A stretch of DNA of 53,669 nt from Mycobacterium scrofulaceum (lineage in GTDB: Bacteria > Actinomycetota > Actinomycetes > Mycobacteriales > Mycobacteriaceae): positions 1-53,669 of the forward strand of contig NZ_LZJW01000048.1 in assembly GCF_001667885.1 (NCBI RefSeq). Reading direction: 5' to 3'. Positions within the stretch are counted from its first letter, which is position 1; each line of letters begins with the position of its first letter. A program made the translations under genes and the position numbers. Under the pieces are notes generated by a model. That model did no database searches. It was not told the DNA's origin and saw nothing but the letters and a program-made list of their open reading frames with translations. Of this stretch, positions 8,339 through 16,451 are shown in pieces.

Positions 8339-9733
8339 TCAGCGTCGCCGCGGCCCATCCGAAAGGAAGCCGAGCAGGTCATATCGGGTGATCACCCCGA
8401 CGGGTTTGCCCTCCGCGACCACCATCAAGGCGTCCCAGTCGCGCAGCGCCTTGCCGGCCGCGCTGACCAGTTCCCCCGCGCCGATCATCGGCAGCGGCGG
8501 GCTCATGTGTAGCGAGACGGCGTCGGCCAGCTTGGCCCGCCCCTCGAAAACGGCCGACAGCAGCTCGCGCTCGGAGACGCTGCCCGCCACCTCACCGGCC
8601 ATCACCGGCGGCTCGGCGCCGACGACCGGCATCTGGGACACCCCGTACTCGCGCAGGATGCCGATCGCGTCGCGCACGGTCTCGGACGGATGCGTATGCA
8701 CCAGGTCGGGCAGCTCGCCCGATTTGCGGCGCAGCACGTCACCCACCCGGGCCTGTTCGGTCGACCCGTCGAGGCGGCTGCGCAGGAACCCGTAGGAGGA
8801 CATCCAGGCGTCGTTGAAGATCTTCGCCATGTAGCCGCGGCCGCCGTCGGGCAGCAGCACGACGATCAGCGCGTCGGGCCCGGCCTTCTCGGCCACCTTC
8901 AGCGCGGCCACCACCGCCATCCCGCACGACCCCCCGACCAGCATCGCCTCCTCGCGGGCCAGCCGCCGGGTCATGTCGAACGAGTCGGAGTCGGACACCG
9001 CGATGATCTCGTCGGGCACCGTGGGGTCGTACGCGGCCGGCCAGAAATCCTCGCCGACGCCCTCGACGAGATAGGGCCGGCCGGTACCCCCCGAATACAC
9101 CGAACCCTCGGGGTCCGCGCCGATGATCCGCACGGCCCCGCCCGACACCTCCTTGAGGTAGCGGCCCGCGCCGGTGATCGTGCCGCCGGTGCCGATGCCG
9201 GCGACGAAATGGGTCACCTTGCCGTCGGTGTCCGCCCAGATCTCCGGGCCGGTGGTGGCGTAGTGACTGGCCGGGCCCTCCGGGTTGGCGTACTGGTCGG
9301 GCTTCCAGGCGCCGTCGATCTCCCGGGTCAGCCGGTCGGACACGCTGTAGTAACTGTCCGGGTGGTCGGGCGGCACGGCCGTCGGGCAGACCACCACCTC
9401 GGCGCCGTAGGCGAGCAGCACGTTGCGCTTGTCCTCGCCGACCTTGTCGGGACAGACGAACACGCACTTGTACCCGCGCTGCTGTGCGACCAGCGCCAGG
9501 CCGACGCCCGTGTTGCCGGAGGTGGGTTCGACGATGGTGCCGCCGGGCTTCAGGAGCCCGCTCGCCTCCGCGGCGTCGATCATCCTGACCGCGATCCGGT
9601 CCTTCGAGCTGCCCCCGGGGTTGAGGTACTCGACCTTGGCCGCCACGGTGCCGGCGCCCTCGGGAACGACGGAATTCAGGCGAACGAGCGGCGTGCCGCC
9701 GATGAGCTCACTGATGTGCTGGGCGATCCGCAT
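8339..9733 (-). CDS. cbs: Cystathionine beta-synthase
   Basis: The 464-residue protein has a fold-type II PLP domain (about 1-320) with Lys44 in NPGGSSKDR as the Schiff-base lysine. SGNTG near residue 71 binds the PLP/substrate carboxylate, and GTGGTITG binds the phosphate. A C-terminal pair of CBS motifs follows (about 335-460), which in relatives controls activity or stability by ligand binding. The reaction joins homocysteine and serine to cystathionine in the reverse transsulfuration route to cysteine. O-acetylserine sulfhydrylase is the main alternative, but the C-terminal CBS pair and the match to Rv1077 argue for Cbs. It shares strand and theme with metB. Confidence 0.92.
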   Translation of the reverse strand: MRIAQHISELIGGTPLVRLNSVVPEGAGTVAAKVEYLNPGGSSKDRIAVRMIDAAEASGLLKPGGTIVEPTSGNTGVGLALVAQQRGYKCVFVCPDKVGEDKRNVLLAYGAEVVVCPTAVPPDHPDSYYSVSDRLTREIDGAWKPDQYANPEGPASHYATTGPEIWADTDGKVTHFVAGIGTGGTITGAGRYLKEVSGGAVRIIGADPEGSVYSGGTGRPYLVEGVGEDFWPAAYDPTVPDEIIAVSDSDSFDMTRRLAREEAMLVGGSCGMAVVAALKVAEKAGPDALIVVLLPDGGRGYMAKIFNDAWMSSYGFLRSRLDGSTEQARVGDVLRRKSGELPDLVHTHPSETVRDAIGILREYGVSQMPVVGAEPPVMAGEVAGSVSERELLSAVFEGRAKLADAVSLHMSPPLPMIGAGELVSAAGKALRDWDALMVVAEGKPVGVITRYDLLGFLSDGPRRR

Positions 9734-9802
9734 GCGTTCATCGTGTCAGGCACGTTCCGGCGGTGCACGACGTGCTTCCCCTCGGCGCCCACGGCGGTTG
9801 CG

Positions 9803-10870
9803 CTATCCGGTGGCCTCGCGGATATAGTCGCCGATCTGGCGCAGCGACCGAACCGCCTCGGGCACCATCGGCGCGGCCAGCTGGAAGTCGTGGATCTGGC
9901 CGGGCCACACCCGGACCTCGGCCGGCACCCCGACCGCGGCCAACCGGCTCGCCGCCAGCCGCGCGTCGTGCAGCAACACCTCGGACCCGGAGACGTGGAT
10001 CAGCGTCCGCGGCAGGCCGGGCTTGATGTGCTCGATCGGCTCGTAGATCTCCTCGGGCTTCCCCGCGACTTTGTGCTTGTCGGCCGCGCTGGCGACCAGT
10101 TCGGCCAGCGCGTCGAACGCTCGGTGCGAGAACATCGCGTCGGTGTTGATGTTGGGATGGGCCTGCTTGTCTTCCTTCGCCAGCTGCAGCAGCGGCGAGA
10201 TCATCACCAGCGCCGCGGGCTCCTCGCCCTCCTCCTGGAGGCGTTGCGCCAACGCGAGCGCCAGATAGCCGCCGGCCGAGTCGCCGGCCAACACGATCTG
10301 ATCCGGCTGGTATCCCCGCAGCCGCAGCCACTGGTAGCCGTCGTGGCAGTCATCGAGCGCCATCCCGATCGAGTGCTTGGGCAGCAGCCGGTAGTTGACC
10401 ACCAGGATCGGCGCGTCGGCGGCCTGCGACAGCGTCTCCACCAGCCGGCCGTGCGAATTGGCCCCGCAGGTCAGGAAGGCGCCGCCGTGGAAGTAGACGA
10501 TCACCCGGCGGGTGCCGTCGGCGGGCAGCACGCCGGGCGCTCGCACCAGCTGCGCCGAGGCGTTGGGCAGCTTCACCGTCTCGCGGACGGTGGCCGACAC
10601 CGGCAGCACCACCCGGGCCGCCAGGTCGATCAGCCCCCAGGGCCACGGGAAGTTGGGGACGTGGCTGCCGACGGACAGCACCGGCCGGATGGTCACCCGC
10701 GACGTCAGGTTGGCCAACCGCGCAGCAACGCTCGGCCCGGACTCGAGGACCTCGACCGGCGCGCCATCGCTCATCGCGTATCGGCGCGTCTCGGCGCGAC
10801 GCGCCTTGAGAACTTGATAAGGACGAAGGGCAGTCCGGGGGGAGCCGGATACTTGACCGGGTGCGCTCAT
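9803..10870 (-). CDS. lipU: Alpha/beta-hydrolase of the hormone-sensitive lipase family (LipU-like)
   Basis: This 355-residue esterase/lipase has the HSL-family oxyanion motif YFHGGAF (His128-Gly130), the nucleophile elbow GDSAGG with Ser198, and a C-terminal GQIHDF with His327; the acid is probably in SGSEVLLHD (Glu297 or Asp302). It should cleave short or medium acyl esters. The Lip family in mycobacteria is linked to storage-lipid use. ATG 10870 was chosen because AGGAAG lies seven bases before it; the protein is about 58 residues longer at the N-terminus than I recall for M. tuberculosis LipU, so a start further in is possible. Confidence 0.85.
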   Translation of the reverse strand: MSAPGQVSGSPRTALRPYQVLKARRAETRRYAMSDGAPVEVLESGPSVAARLANLTSRVTIRPVLSVGSHVPNFPWPWGLIDLAARVVLPVSATVRETVKLPNASAQLVRAPGVLPADGTRRVIVYFHGGAFLTCGANSHGRLVETLSQAADAPILVVNYRLLPKHSIGMALDDCHDGYQWLRLRGYQPDQIVLAGDSAGGYLALALAQRLQEEGEEPAALVMISPLLQLAKEDKQAHPNINTDAMFSHRAFDALAELVASAADKHKVAGKPEEIYEPIEHIKPGLPRTLIHVSGSEVLLHDARLAASRLAAVGVPAEVRVWPGQIHDFQLAAPMVPEAVRSLRQIGDYIREATG

Positions 10871-11088
10871 GCTCAACACTTCCTACGCCGTTGTAGTGCG
10901 ATACAGCATGTGACGAGGCAGCTAAGCGTCTGGTTCAGCCGCTCACCCAAGGCGCTCAGCCAACCCCGCCGACTCAGCTTGACAGGCACTTCTTAAGAGA
11001 ACATTTAAAAAGTCTGATTCGTTACCAATTTGATTCTTCCCGTGACCACATTGTTCGTCGCCCGACCCCGCAAACATGCAAGCCCATC

Positions 11089-11094
11089 TAAAAT
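11089..11094 (+). promoter_or_regulatory. Putative -10 element for a leaderless mRNA
   Basis: TAAAAT fits the mycobacterial -10 consensus TANNNT. It is followed by seven bases and then the GTG at 11102, the spacing expected if transcription starts on the start codon itself. No Shine-Dalgarno sequence precedes this GTG. No convincing -35 hexamer is present at the usual distance. The surrounding stretch 10,985-11,035 is unusually AT-rich for this genome. Confidence 0.45.
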
Positions 11095-11101
11095 GGACTG
11101 C

Positions 11102-12076
11102 GTGACCATGCGGGTGCCCCGTCGTTCGGCGATCGCCCTGGCCACCGCAGGCGCCCTCGCCTCGACAGGAACTGCCTATCTGGGCGCGCGCAACCTGCTC
11201 GTCGGCCAGGCGACGCACGCGCGCACCGTCATCCCCAAGTCATGGGACATTCCGCCCCGCGCCGACGGCGTGTACACCCGCGGCGGCGGACCCGTCGAGC
11301 GGTGGCACCGCGGCATGCCCGTCGACCTGCACCTGATGATCTTCGGTGATTCCACCGCCGCCGGGTACGGCTGCCTGAGCGCGGAGGAAGTGCCGGGGGT
11401 GCGGATCGCGCGGGGCCTCGCCGAGCAGACCGGCAAGCGAATCCGGCTGAGCACCAAGGCGATCGTCGGCGCCACGTCGAAAGGCGTGTGCGGCCAGGTG
11501 GACGCGATGTTCGTGGCCGGAGCTCCGCCGGACGCGGCGGTGATCATGGTGGGCGCCAACGACGTGACGGCCCTCAACGGCGTCAGCCAGTCGGCGCAGC
11601 GGCTGGGGCTCAGCGTCCGCAAGCTGCGCGCCCGCGGCGCGGTGGTGATCGCCGGCACCTGCCCGGACCTGGGCGTCATCACCGCCATCCCGCAACCGCT
11701 TCGGTCGCTGGCGCATGAGCGTTGCTCGCAACTCGCGCGGGCCCAGGCGGCGGCGGTCCGGGCCGCCGGCGGCATGCCGGTGCCGCTCGGGCAGTTGATG
11801 ACGCCGCAGTTCCGGTCGACGCCCCAGGTGATGTTCTCCCCCGACGGCTTCCACCCGTCCGCGCCGGCATACGCGATCGCGGCCGACGCGCTGCTGCGCG
11901 CGCTGTGCGAGGCGCTGGGCGAGGAGGTCGACATCCCGCCGTTGGAATTGGCGGCGTCGACGACCCCGCCCGTGCTCGGTCAGCGGCACACCCGAACCAG
12001 CGTGATGTCGCGGCTGTGGCGTCGCCCGGCACCGGGACCCGCCCCGTCCTCGTGCCCCCCGGTTGTCAACGACTAG
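11102..12076 (+). CDS. Exported SGNH/GDSL-type hydrolase (Rv1075c-like)
   Basis: This is a protein of about 324 residues with an N-terminal signal or anchor (RRSAIALATAGALASTGTA, about 7-25) and an SGNH hydrolase domain. Block I is FGDSTAAGYG with nucleophile Ser84; block III is MVGANDVT with the oxyanion Asn; block V is DGFHPS with the Asp/His pair. It should be an esterase acting outside the membrane; the M. tuberculosis homologue has been studied as a GDSL lipase. The GTG at 11102 was chosen from the adjacent -10 element; ATG 11108 would remove two residues. The last 35 residues are Pro-rich and poorly conserved in type. Confidence 0.85.
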   Translation: MTMRVPRRSAIALATAGALASTGTAYLGARNLLVGQATHARTVIPKSWDIPPRADGVYTRGGGPVERWHRGMPVDLHLMIFGDSTAAGYGCLSAEEVPGVRIARGLAEQTGKRIRLSTKAIVGATSKGVCGQVDAMFVAGAPPDAAVIMVGANDVTALNGVSQSAQRLGLSVRKLRARGAVVIAGTCPDLGVITAIPQPLRSLAHERCSQLARAQAAAVRAAGGMPVPLGQLMTPQFRSTPQVMFSPDGFHPSAPAYAIAADALLRALCEALGEEVDIPPLELAASTTPPVLGQRHTRTSVMSRLWRRPAPGPAPSSCPPVVND

Positions 12077-12159
12077 ATTTGTCGTAGTCCGTCGGCGTCA
12101 CGTCAACGGTTTGTGAAGCGAGCTCGCCGGAATCCGGAAGGGATTTGAAGGGAACCGTC

Positions 12160-13377
12160 ATGCCTGAAGCCGTTATTGTCTCCGCCGCCCGCTCGCCGAT
12201 CGGCCGCGCGATGAAGGGGTCGCTGGTCTCCATGCGGCCCGACGACCTGGCCGCCCAGATGGTGCGCGCGGCGCTGGACAAGGTGCCGGCGCTCAACCCC
12301 CACCAGATCGACGACCTCATCCTGGGCTGCGGCCTGCCCGGCGGCGAGTCCGGCTTCAACATGGCGCGGGTCGTCGCCGTCGAGCTCGGTTACGACTTCC
12401 TGCCCGGCACCACCGTCAACCGGTACTGCTCCTCGTCGCTGCAGACCACCCGGATGGCCTTCCACGCGATCAAGGCCGGTGAGGGCGACGCGTTCATCTC
12501 CGCCGGTGTGGAGACCGTGTCCCGGTTCGGTAAGGGGAACTCCGACTCCTGGCCCGACACCAAGAACCCGCTGTTCGACGAGGCCCAGGAGCGCACCGCC
12601 GCCGCGGCGGGCGGCGCCGACGAATGGCACGACCCGCGCGCCGACGGGAACGTGCCCGACGTCTACATCGCGATGGGTCAGACCGCCGAGAACGTCGCCA
12701 TCCTGACCGGCGTCAGCCGCGAGGACCAGGACCGCTGGGGCGTGCGCAGCCAGAACCGCGCCGAGGAAGCGATCAAGAGCGGGTTCTTCGAGCGCGAGAT
12801 CACCCCGGTGACCCTGCCGGACGGCACCACCGTCAGCACCGACGACGGCCCCCGTCCCGGCACCACCTACGAGAAGGTCAGCGAGCTCAAGCCGGTGTTC
12901 CGGCCCAACGGCACCGTGACCGCGGGCAACGCCTGCCCGCTGAACGACGGCGCGGCCGCGCTGGTGATCACCAGCGACACCAAGGCAAAGGAACTCGGCC
13001 TGACGCCGCTGGCGCGGATCGTGTCCACCGGGGTCAGCGGCCTATCGCCGGAGATCATGGGCCTCGGCCCGATCGAGGCGTCCAAGAAGGCGCTGGCGCG
13101 GGCGGGCATGTCGATCAACGACATCGACCTCTACGAGATCAACGAGGCCTTCGCGGTGCAGGTGCTGGGCTCGGCGCGCGAGCTGGGCATGGACGAGGAC
13201 AAGCTGAACGTGTCCGGCGGGGCCATCGCGCTGGGCCACCCGTTCGGCATGACCGGCGCGCGGATCGCGACCACGCTGATCAACAACCTGCAGACGCACG
13301 ACAAGACGTTCGGCCTGGAGACCATGTGCGTCGGCGGCGGCCAGGGCATGGCGATGATCATCGAGCGGCTCAGCTGA
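12160..13377 (+). CDS. fadA3: Acetyl-CoA acyltransferase (beta-ketothiolase)
   Basis: The 405-residue thiolase carries all family signatures: the nucleophile Cys90 in NRYCSSSLQT, the NEAFA motif near residue 333, GGAIALGHPFGMTGAR with the catalytic His, and CVGGGQG with the second catalytic Cys near the C-terminus. It performs the last step of fatty acid or sterol side-chain beta-oxidation, releasing acetyl-CoA or propionyl-CoA. ATG 12160 follows GAAGGGA. The length equals FadA3. The gene is monocistronic by position, 83 bases after the GDSL gene, and ends before a strong terminator. Confidence 0.92.
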   Translation: MPEAVIVSAARSPIGRAMKGSLVSMRPDDLAAQMVRAALDKVPALNPHQIDDLILGCGLPGGESGFNMARVVAVELGYDFLPGTTVNRYCSSSLQTTRMAFHAIKAGEGDAFISAGVETVSRFGKGNSDSWPDTKNPLFDEAQERTAAAAGGADEWHDPRADGNVPDVYIAMGQTAENVAILTGVSREDQDRWGVRSQNRAEEAIKSGFFEREITPVTLPDGTTVSTDDGPRPGTTYEKVSELKPVFRPNGTVTAGNACPLNDGAAALVITSDTKAKELGLTPLARIVSTGVSGLSPEIMGLGPIEASKKALARAGMSINDIDLYEINEAFAVQVLGSARELGMDEDKLNVSGGAIALGHPFGMTGARIATTLINNLQTHDKTFGLETMCVGGGQGMAMIIERLS

Positions 13378-13394
13378 CCGCTCGTCACTAGCGT

Positions 13395-13451
13395 CGAGCG
13401 TGCGCCCAGGGCGGCGACACGCCGGCAACGCCCGCCATGAGCGCACGCTCG
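13395..13451. repeat. Palindromic intergenic element
   Basis: CGAGCGTGCGC at 13395-13405 is exactly reverse-complemented at 13441-13451, and the 35 bases between them are themselves rich in GGCGG/CGCCC pairs. The element lies between fadA3 and its terminator. It looks like a dispersed extragenic palindrome rather than a terminator, as no T-run follows. Only one copy was noticed in this window. Confidence 0.45.
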
Positions 13452-13482
13452 GCGCTCGTCAGTTCACAGTCGACGCCCAGCA

Positions 13483-13521
13483 CGAAAAGACCGGCACGCC
13501 AACGGCGTGCCGGTCTTTTCG
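13483..13521. terminator. Bidirectional rho-independent terminator
   Basis: CGAAAAGACCGGCACGCC (13483-13500), loop AAC, then GGCGTGCCGGTCTTTTCG (13504-13521) form a perfect 18-pair stem with an A-run on one side and a T-run on the other. It lies between the convergent fadA3 and the Bax-inhibitor family gene and can serve both. Confidence 0.88.
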
Positions 13522-13531
13522 TTGACGAGAG

Positions 13532-14389
13532 CTAGTCGTTCTGCAGGTAACTGAGCAGACGCAGGATCTCGATGTACAGCCAGACCAGCGTCACGGTCAG
13601 GCCCAGCGCGATGCCCCAGGCCGCCTTGTCCGGCGCCCCGGCGCGCACCATCTGGTCGGCCGCGTCGAAGTCGATCAGGAAGCTGAACGCCGCGATCGCG
13701 ATGCACACCAGCGAGAAGATGATGGCGATCGGCCCGCCGCTGCGCAGGCCCAGACCGGTACCGCCACCGACGTGGAACATCGCGAGGACGAAGTTGCCCA
13801 GCATCAGGAACAGCACGCCGAACATCGCGGCCACCAGCATCCGCGTGAACTTGGGCGTGACCCGGATGGCCCCGGTCTTGTAGACGACGAGCATGCCGAA
13901 GAACACCCCGAAGGTGCCCAGGACGGCCTCCCCGATCAGCGCGCCGGCGTTGGCGTGCGACACCGAGAAGTTGGCGAAGACGAACGAGATGGCGCCCAGG
14001 AAAAGCCCCTCGAGCACGGCGTAACTGAGCACGATGGCCGGGCTGTCCTGCTTGCGGCCGAAGGTCGCGACCAGCACCAGCCCCAGGCCGCCCAGCGCAC
14101 CGATCATCGTCAGCGGCATCGCCAGCGCCAGGTTGGACGCCACCAGGAAGTAGGAGACCACGGCGGACACCGCCAGCACGGCCAGCGTGATGCCGGTCTT
14201 GGTGACGACGTCGTCGATGGTCAGCGGGCGCGAAGCCCTGGACTCCTGGTACGGAGCTTGGTAGGGCGCCGCGTAGGGGTCGGCTCCGTAGCCATAGCCC
14301 TGCGCCGGGGGCGCGCCCGTACCGAATTGCGCGTACCCGCCCTGCTGCTTGGGCAGCGAACGAAATACCGGGTTGCTTGTCTCCCGCAC
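13532..14389 (-). CDS. Bax inhibitor-1/YccA family membrane protein (Rv1072-like)
   Basis: This is a 285-residue protein. The N-terminal ~55 residues are cytoplasmic and rich in Gly, Tyr, Pro and Gln (QGYGYGADPYAAPYQ), followed by about seven membrane spans from residue 65 to the end. The end YIEILRLLSYLQND fits the conserved end of this actinobacterial branch. Related BI-1 proteins are pH-sensitive calcium leak channels, but the mycobacterial role is unknown. The GTG start at 14389 (VRETSNPVFRSLPKQ) has AGAGAGG upstream; the frame is open to 14476 but that extension lacks family character. Confidence 0.82.
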   Translation of the reverse strand: MRETSNPVFRSLPKQQGGYAQFGTGAPPAQGYGYGADPYAAPYQAPYQESRASRPLTIDDVVTKTGITLAVLAVSAVVSYFLVASNLALAMPLTMIGALGGLGLVLVATFGRKQDSPAIVLSYAVLEGLFLGAISFVFANFSVSHANAGALIGEAVLGTFGVFFGMLVVYKTGAIRVTPKFTRMLVAAMFGVLFLMLGNFVLAMFHVGGGTGLGLRSGGPIAIIFSLVCIAIAAFSFLIDFDAADQMVRAGAPDKAAWGIALGLTVTLVWLYIEILRLLSYLQND

Positions 14390-14601
14390 CGTCGGATCCT
14401 CTCTATTGGCTTCGAGCTGTGCGAACACAATCTCAACGAGCAGCGTTCCGTCCGGGTTCCCAGCCGAACTGGGCATTTTCCGGCGCCTAGAGCCTTTGCT
14501 GCTGGCGTCGGGTTAAAGATAACCCTTACCCGCGGGTATGGCGCCGGTCGTCACGATCTAGATTTTTCGTCGAGGGTGACCCGGCGATGGGAGGTTAGGG
14601 C

Positions 14602-15639
14602 GTGACCGACGAATCCGATGAGGTTCTCACCCGCATCGACGGCGACGTCGGTCTGATCACGCTCAACCGCCCCAAGGCGATCAATTCGCTGAATCAGCCG
14701 ATGGTGGACGCGCTGCGCGCCATCCTCGCCCGCTGGTCCGACGACGACGCGGTGCGCGCCGTGGTGCTCTCCGGGGCCGGCGAGCGCGGCTTGTGCGCGG
14801 GCGGCGACGTGGTCTCCATCTATCACAGCGCGCGCAAGGACGGCGTCGAGGCGCGGCGGTTCTGGCGCGACGAGTATCTGCTCGACGCCCAGATCGCCGA
14901 CTTCGCCAAGCCATACGTGGCGCTGATGGACGGGATCGTGATGGGCGGCGGCGTCGGCGTCAGCGCGCACGCGAACATCCGCGTGGTGACCGACACCTCC
15001 AAGATCGCGATGCCCGAGGTCGGTATCGGTTTCGTTCCCGACGTGGGCGGGGCGTTCCTGCTGTCCCGGGCGCCCGGCGGGCTGGGCCTGCACGCCGCGC
15101 TGACCGGGGCGCCGTTTTCCGGGGCCGACGCCATCGCCATGGGATTCGCCGACCACTACGTGCCGCACGACGACCTCGAGGCGTTCACCCGGGCGATCGT
15201 CGCCGACGGCGTGCAGAGCGCGCTGGCCAAGCACGCCGTCGAGCCGCCACCGAGCGAGCTTGCGGCACAACGCGCTTGGATCGACGAGTGCTACGCGGGT
15301 GACACGGTACAAGACATCGTCGCCGCGCTGCGCGAGCAAGCCGCCGGCCCAGCCAACGACGCCGCCGACCTGATCTCCACCCGCTCGCCGATCTCCCTGT
15401 CGGTGGCGCTGGAGGCGGTCCGGCGCGCCGCCAAACTCGAGACGGTGAAAGACGTTCTGGTTCAGGACTATCGGGTGTCGTCGGCGTCGCTGCGGTCGCA
15501 CGACCTGGTGGAAGGCATCCGGGCGCAGCTGATCGACAAAGATCGCAATCCCAAGTGGTCACCGGCGACGCTGGACGCGGTGACCGCCGCCGACATCGAG
15601 GCGTATTTCACCCCGGTCGACGACGACTTGAGTTTCTAG
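14602..15639 (+). CDS. echA9: 3-hydroxyisobutyryl-CoA hydrolase-type crotonase (EchA9)
   Basis: This is a 345-residue crotonase-superfamily protein with the C-terminal extension of the ECH_2 group. LCAGGDV (about 64-70) and MGGGVG (114-119) shape the oxyanion hole, and [14 protein letters not shown] carries Glu139 and Asp147, the positions used for hydrolysis by HIBYL-CoA hydrolases. It therefore may be a CoA thioesterase of valine breakdown rather than an enoyl-CoA hydratase despite the gene name. The GTG start has GGGAGG eight bases upstream. It is 13 bases from echA8 and starts a three-gene operon. Confidence 0.88.
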   Translation: MTDESDEVLTRIDGDVGLITLNRPKAINSLNQPMVDALRAILARWSDDDAVRAVVLSGAGERGLCAGGDVVSIYHSARKDGVEARRFWRDEYLLDAQIADFAKPYVALMDGIVMGGGVGVSAHANIRVVTDTSKIAMPEVGIGFVPDVGGAFLLSRAPGGLGLHAALTGAPFSGADAIAMGFADHYVPHDDLEAFTRAIVADGVQSALAKHAVEPPPSELAAQRAWIDECYAGDTVQDIVAALREQAAGPANDAADLISTRSPISLSVALEAVRRAAKLETVKDVLVQDYRVSSASLRSHDLVEGIRAQLIDKDRNPKWSPATLDAVTAADIEAYFTPVDDDLSF

Positions 15640-15652
15640 AAAGGCGATTTGG

Positions 15653-16444
15653 ATGACAGACCCCACTGCCAACGGCTACGAAACCATCCTGGTCGAACGC
15701 GACGGGCGCGTCGGCACCATCACCCTGAACCGGCCCAAGGCGCTCAACGCGCTGAACACCCAGGTGATGAACGAAGTCACCGCCGCCGCAACGGAGCTCG
15801 ACAACGACCCCTGCATCGGTGCGATCATCATCACCGGTTCGGCCAAGGCGTTCGCCGCCGGTGCCGACATCAAGGAGATGGCCGGCCTGACGTTCGCCGA
15901 CGCGTTCGACGCCGACTTCTTCGCCCCCTGGGCGAAATTGGCCGCCGTCCGCACCCCGACCATCGCCGCGGTGGCCGGGCATGCACTCGGCGGCGGCTGC
16001 GAGCTCGCAATGATGTGTGACGTGTTGATCGCCGCCGACACCGCGAAGTTCGGCCAGCCCGAGATCAAACTCGGGGTGCTGCCCGGCATGGGCGGGTCGC
16101 AGCGCCTGACTCGCGCCATCGGCAAGGCCAAGGCCATGGACCTCATCCTGACCGGGCGCACCATCGACGCCGCTGAAGCCGAACGCAGCGGCCTGGTTTC
16201 GCGCGTGGTGCCGGCCGACGACCTGCTCGCCGAGGCCAAGGCCGTCGCCACCACCATCTCGCAGATGTCGCGCTCGGCCGCCCGGATGGCCAAGGAGGCC
16301 GTCAACCGCGCGTTCGAGTCCACGTTGTCCGAAGGGCTGCTCTACGAACGCCGGCTCTTCCACTCGACCTTCGCCACCGACGACCAGTCCGAGGGTATGA
16401 CGGCGTTCATCGAGAAGCGCGCTCCCAACTTCACTCACCGGTAG
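15653..16444 (+). CDS. echA8: Enoyl-CoA hydratase
   Basis: The 263-residue protein is a classic short-chain crotonase. [10 protein letters not shown] (67-76) and [12 protein letters not shown] (109-120) form the oxyanion hole, and the two catalytic glutamates are present: Glu117 in GGCELA and Glu137 in GQPEIKLG. It hydrates trans-2-enoyl-CoA to (S)-3-hydroxyacyl-CoA in beta-oxidation. AAAGG precedes the ATG. It lies between echA9 and the alpha/beta-hydrolase gene, with gaps of 13 and 7 bases, so the three are almost surely co-transcribed. Confidence 0.93.
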   Translation: MTDPTANGYETILVERDGRVGTITLNRPKALNALNTQVMNEVTAAATELDNDPCIGAIIITGSAKAFAAGADIKEMAGLTFADAFDADFFAPWAKLAAVRTPTIAAVAGHALGGGCELAMMCDVLIAADTAKFGQPEIKLGVLPGMGGSQRLTRAIGKAKAMDLILTGRTIDAAEAERSGLVSRVVPADDLLAEAKAVATTISQMSRSAARMAKEAVNRAFESTLSEGLLYERRLFHSTFATDDQSEGMTAFIEKRAPNFTHR

Positions 16445-16451
16445 GCCTGCG

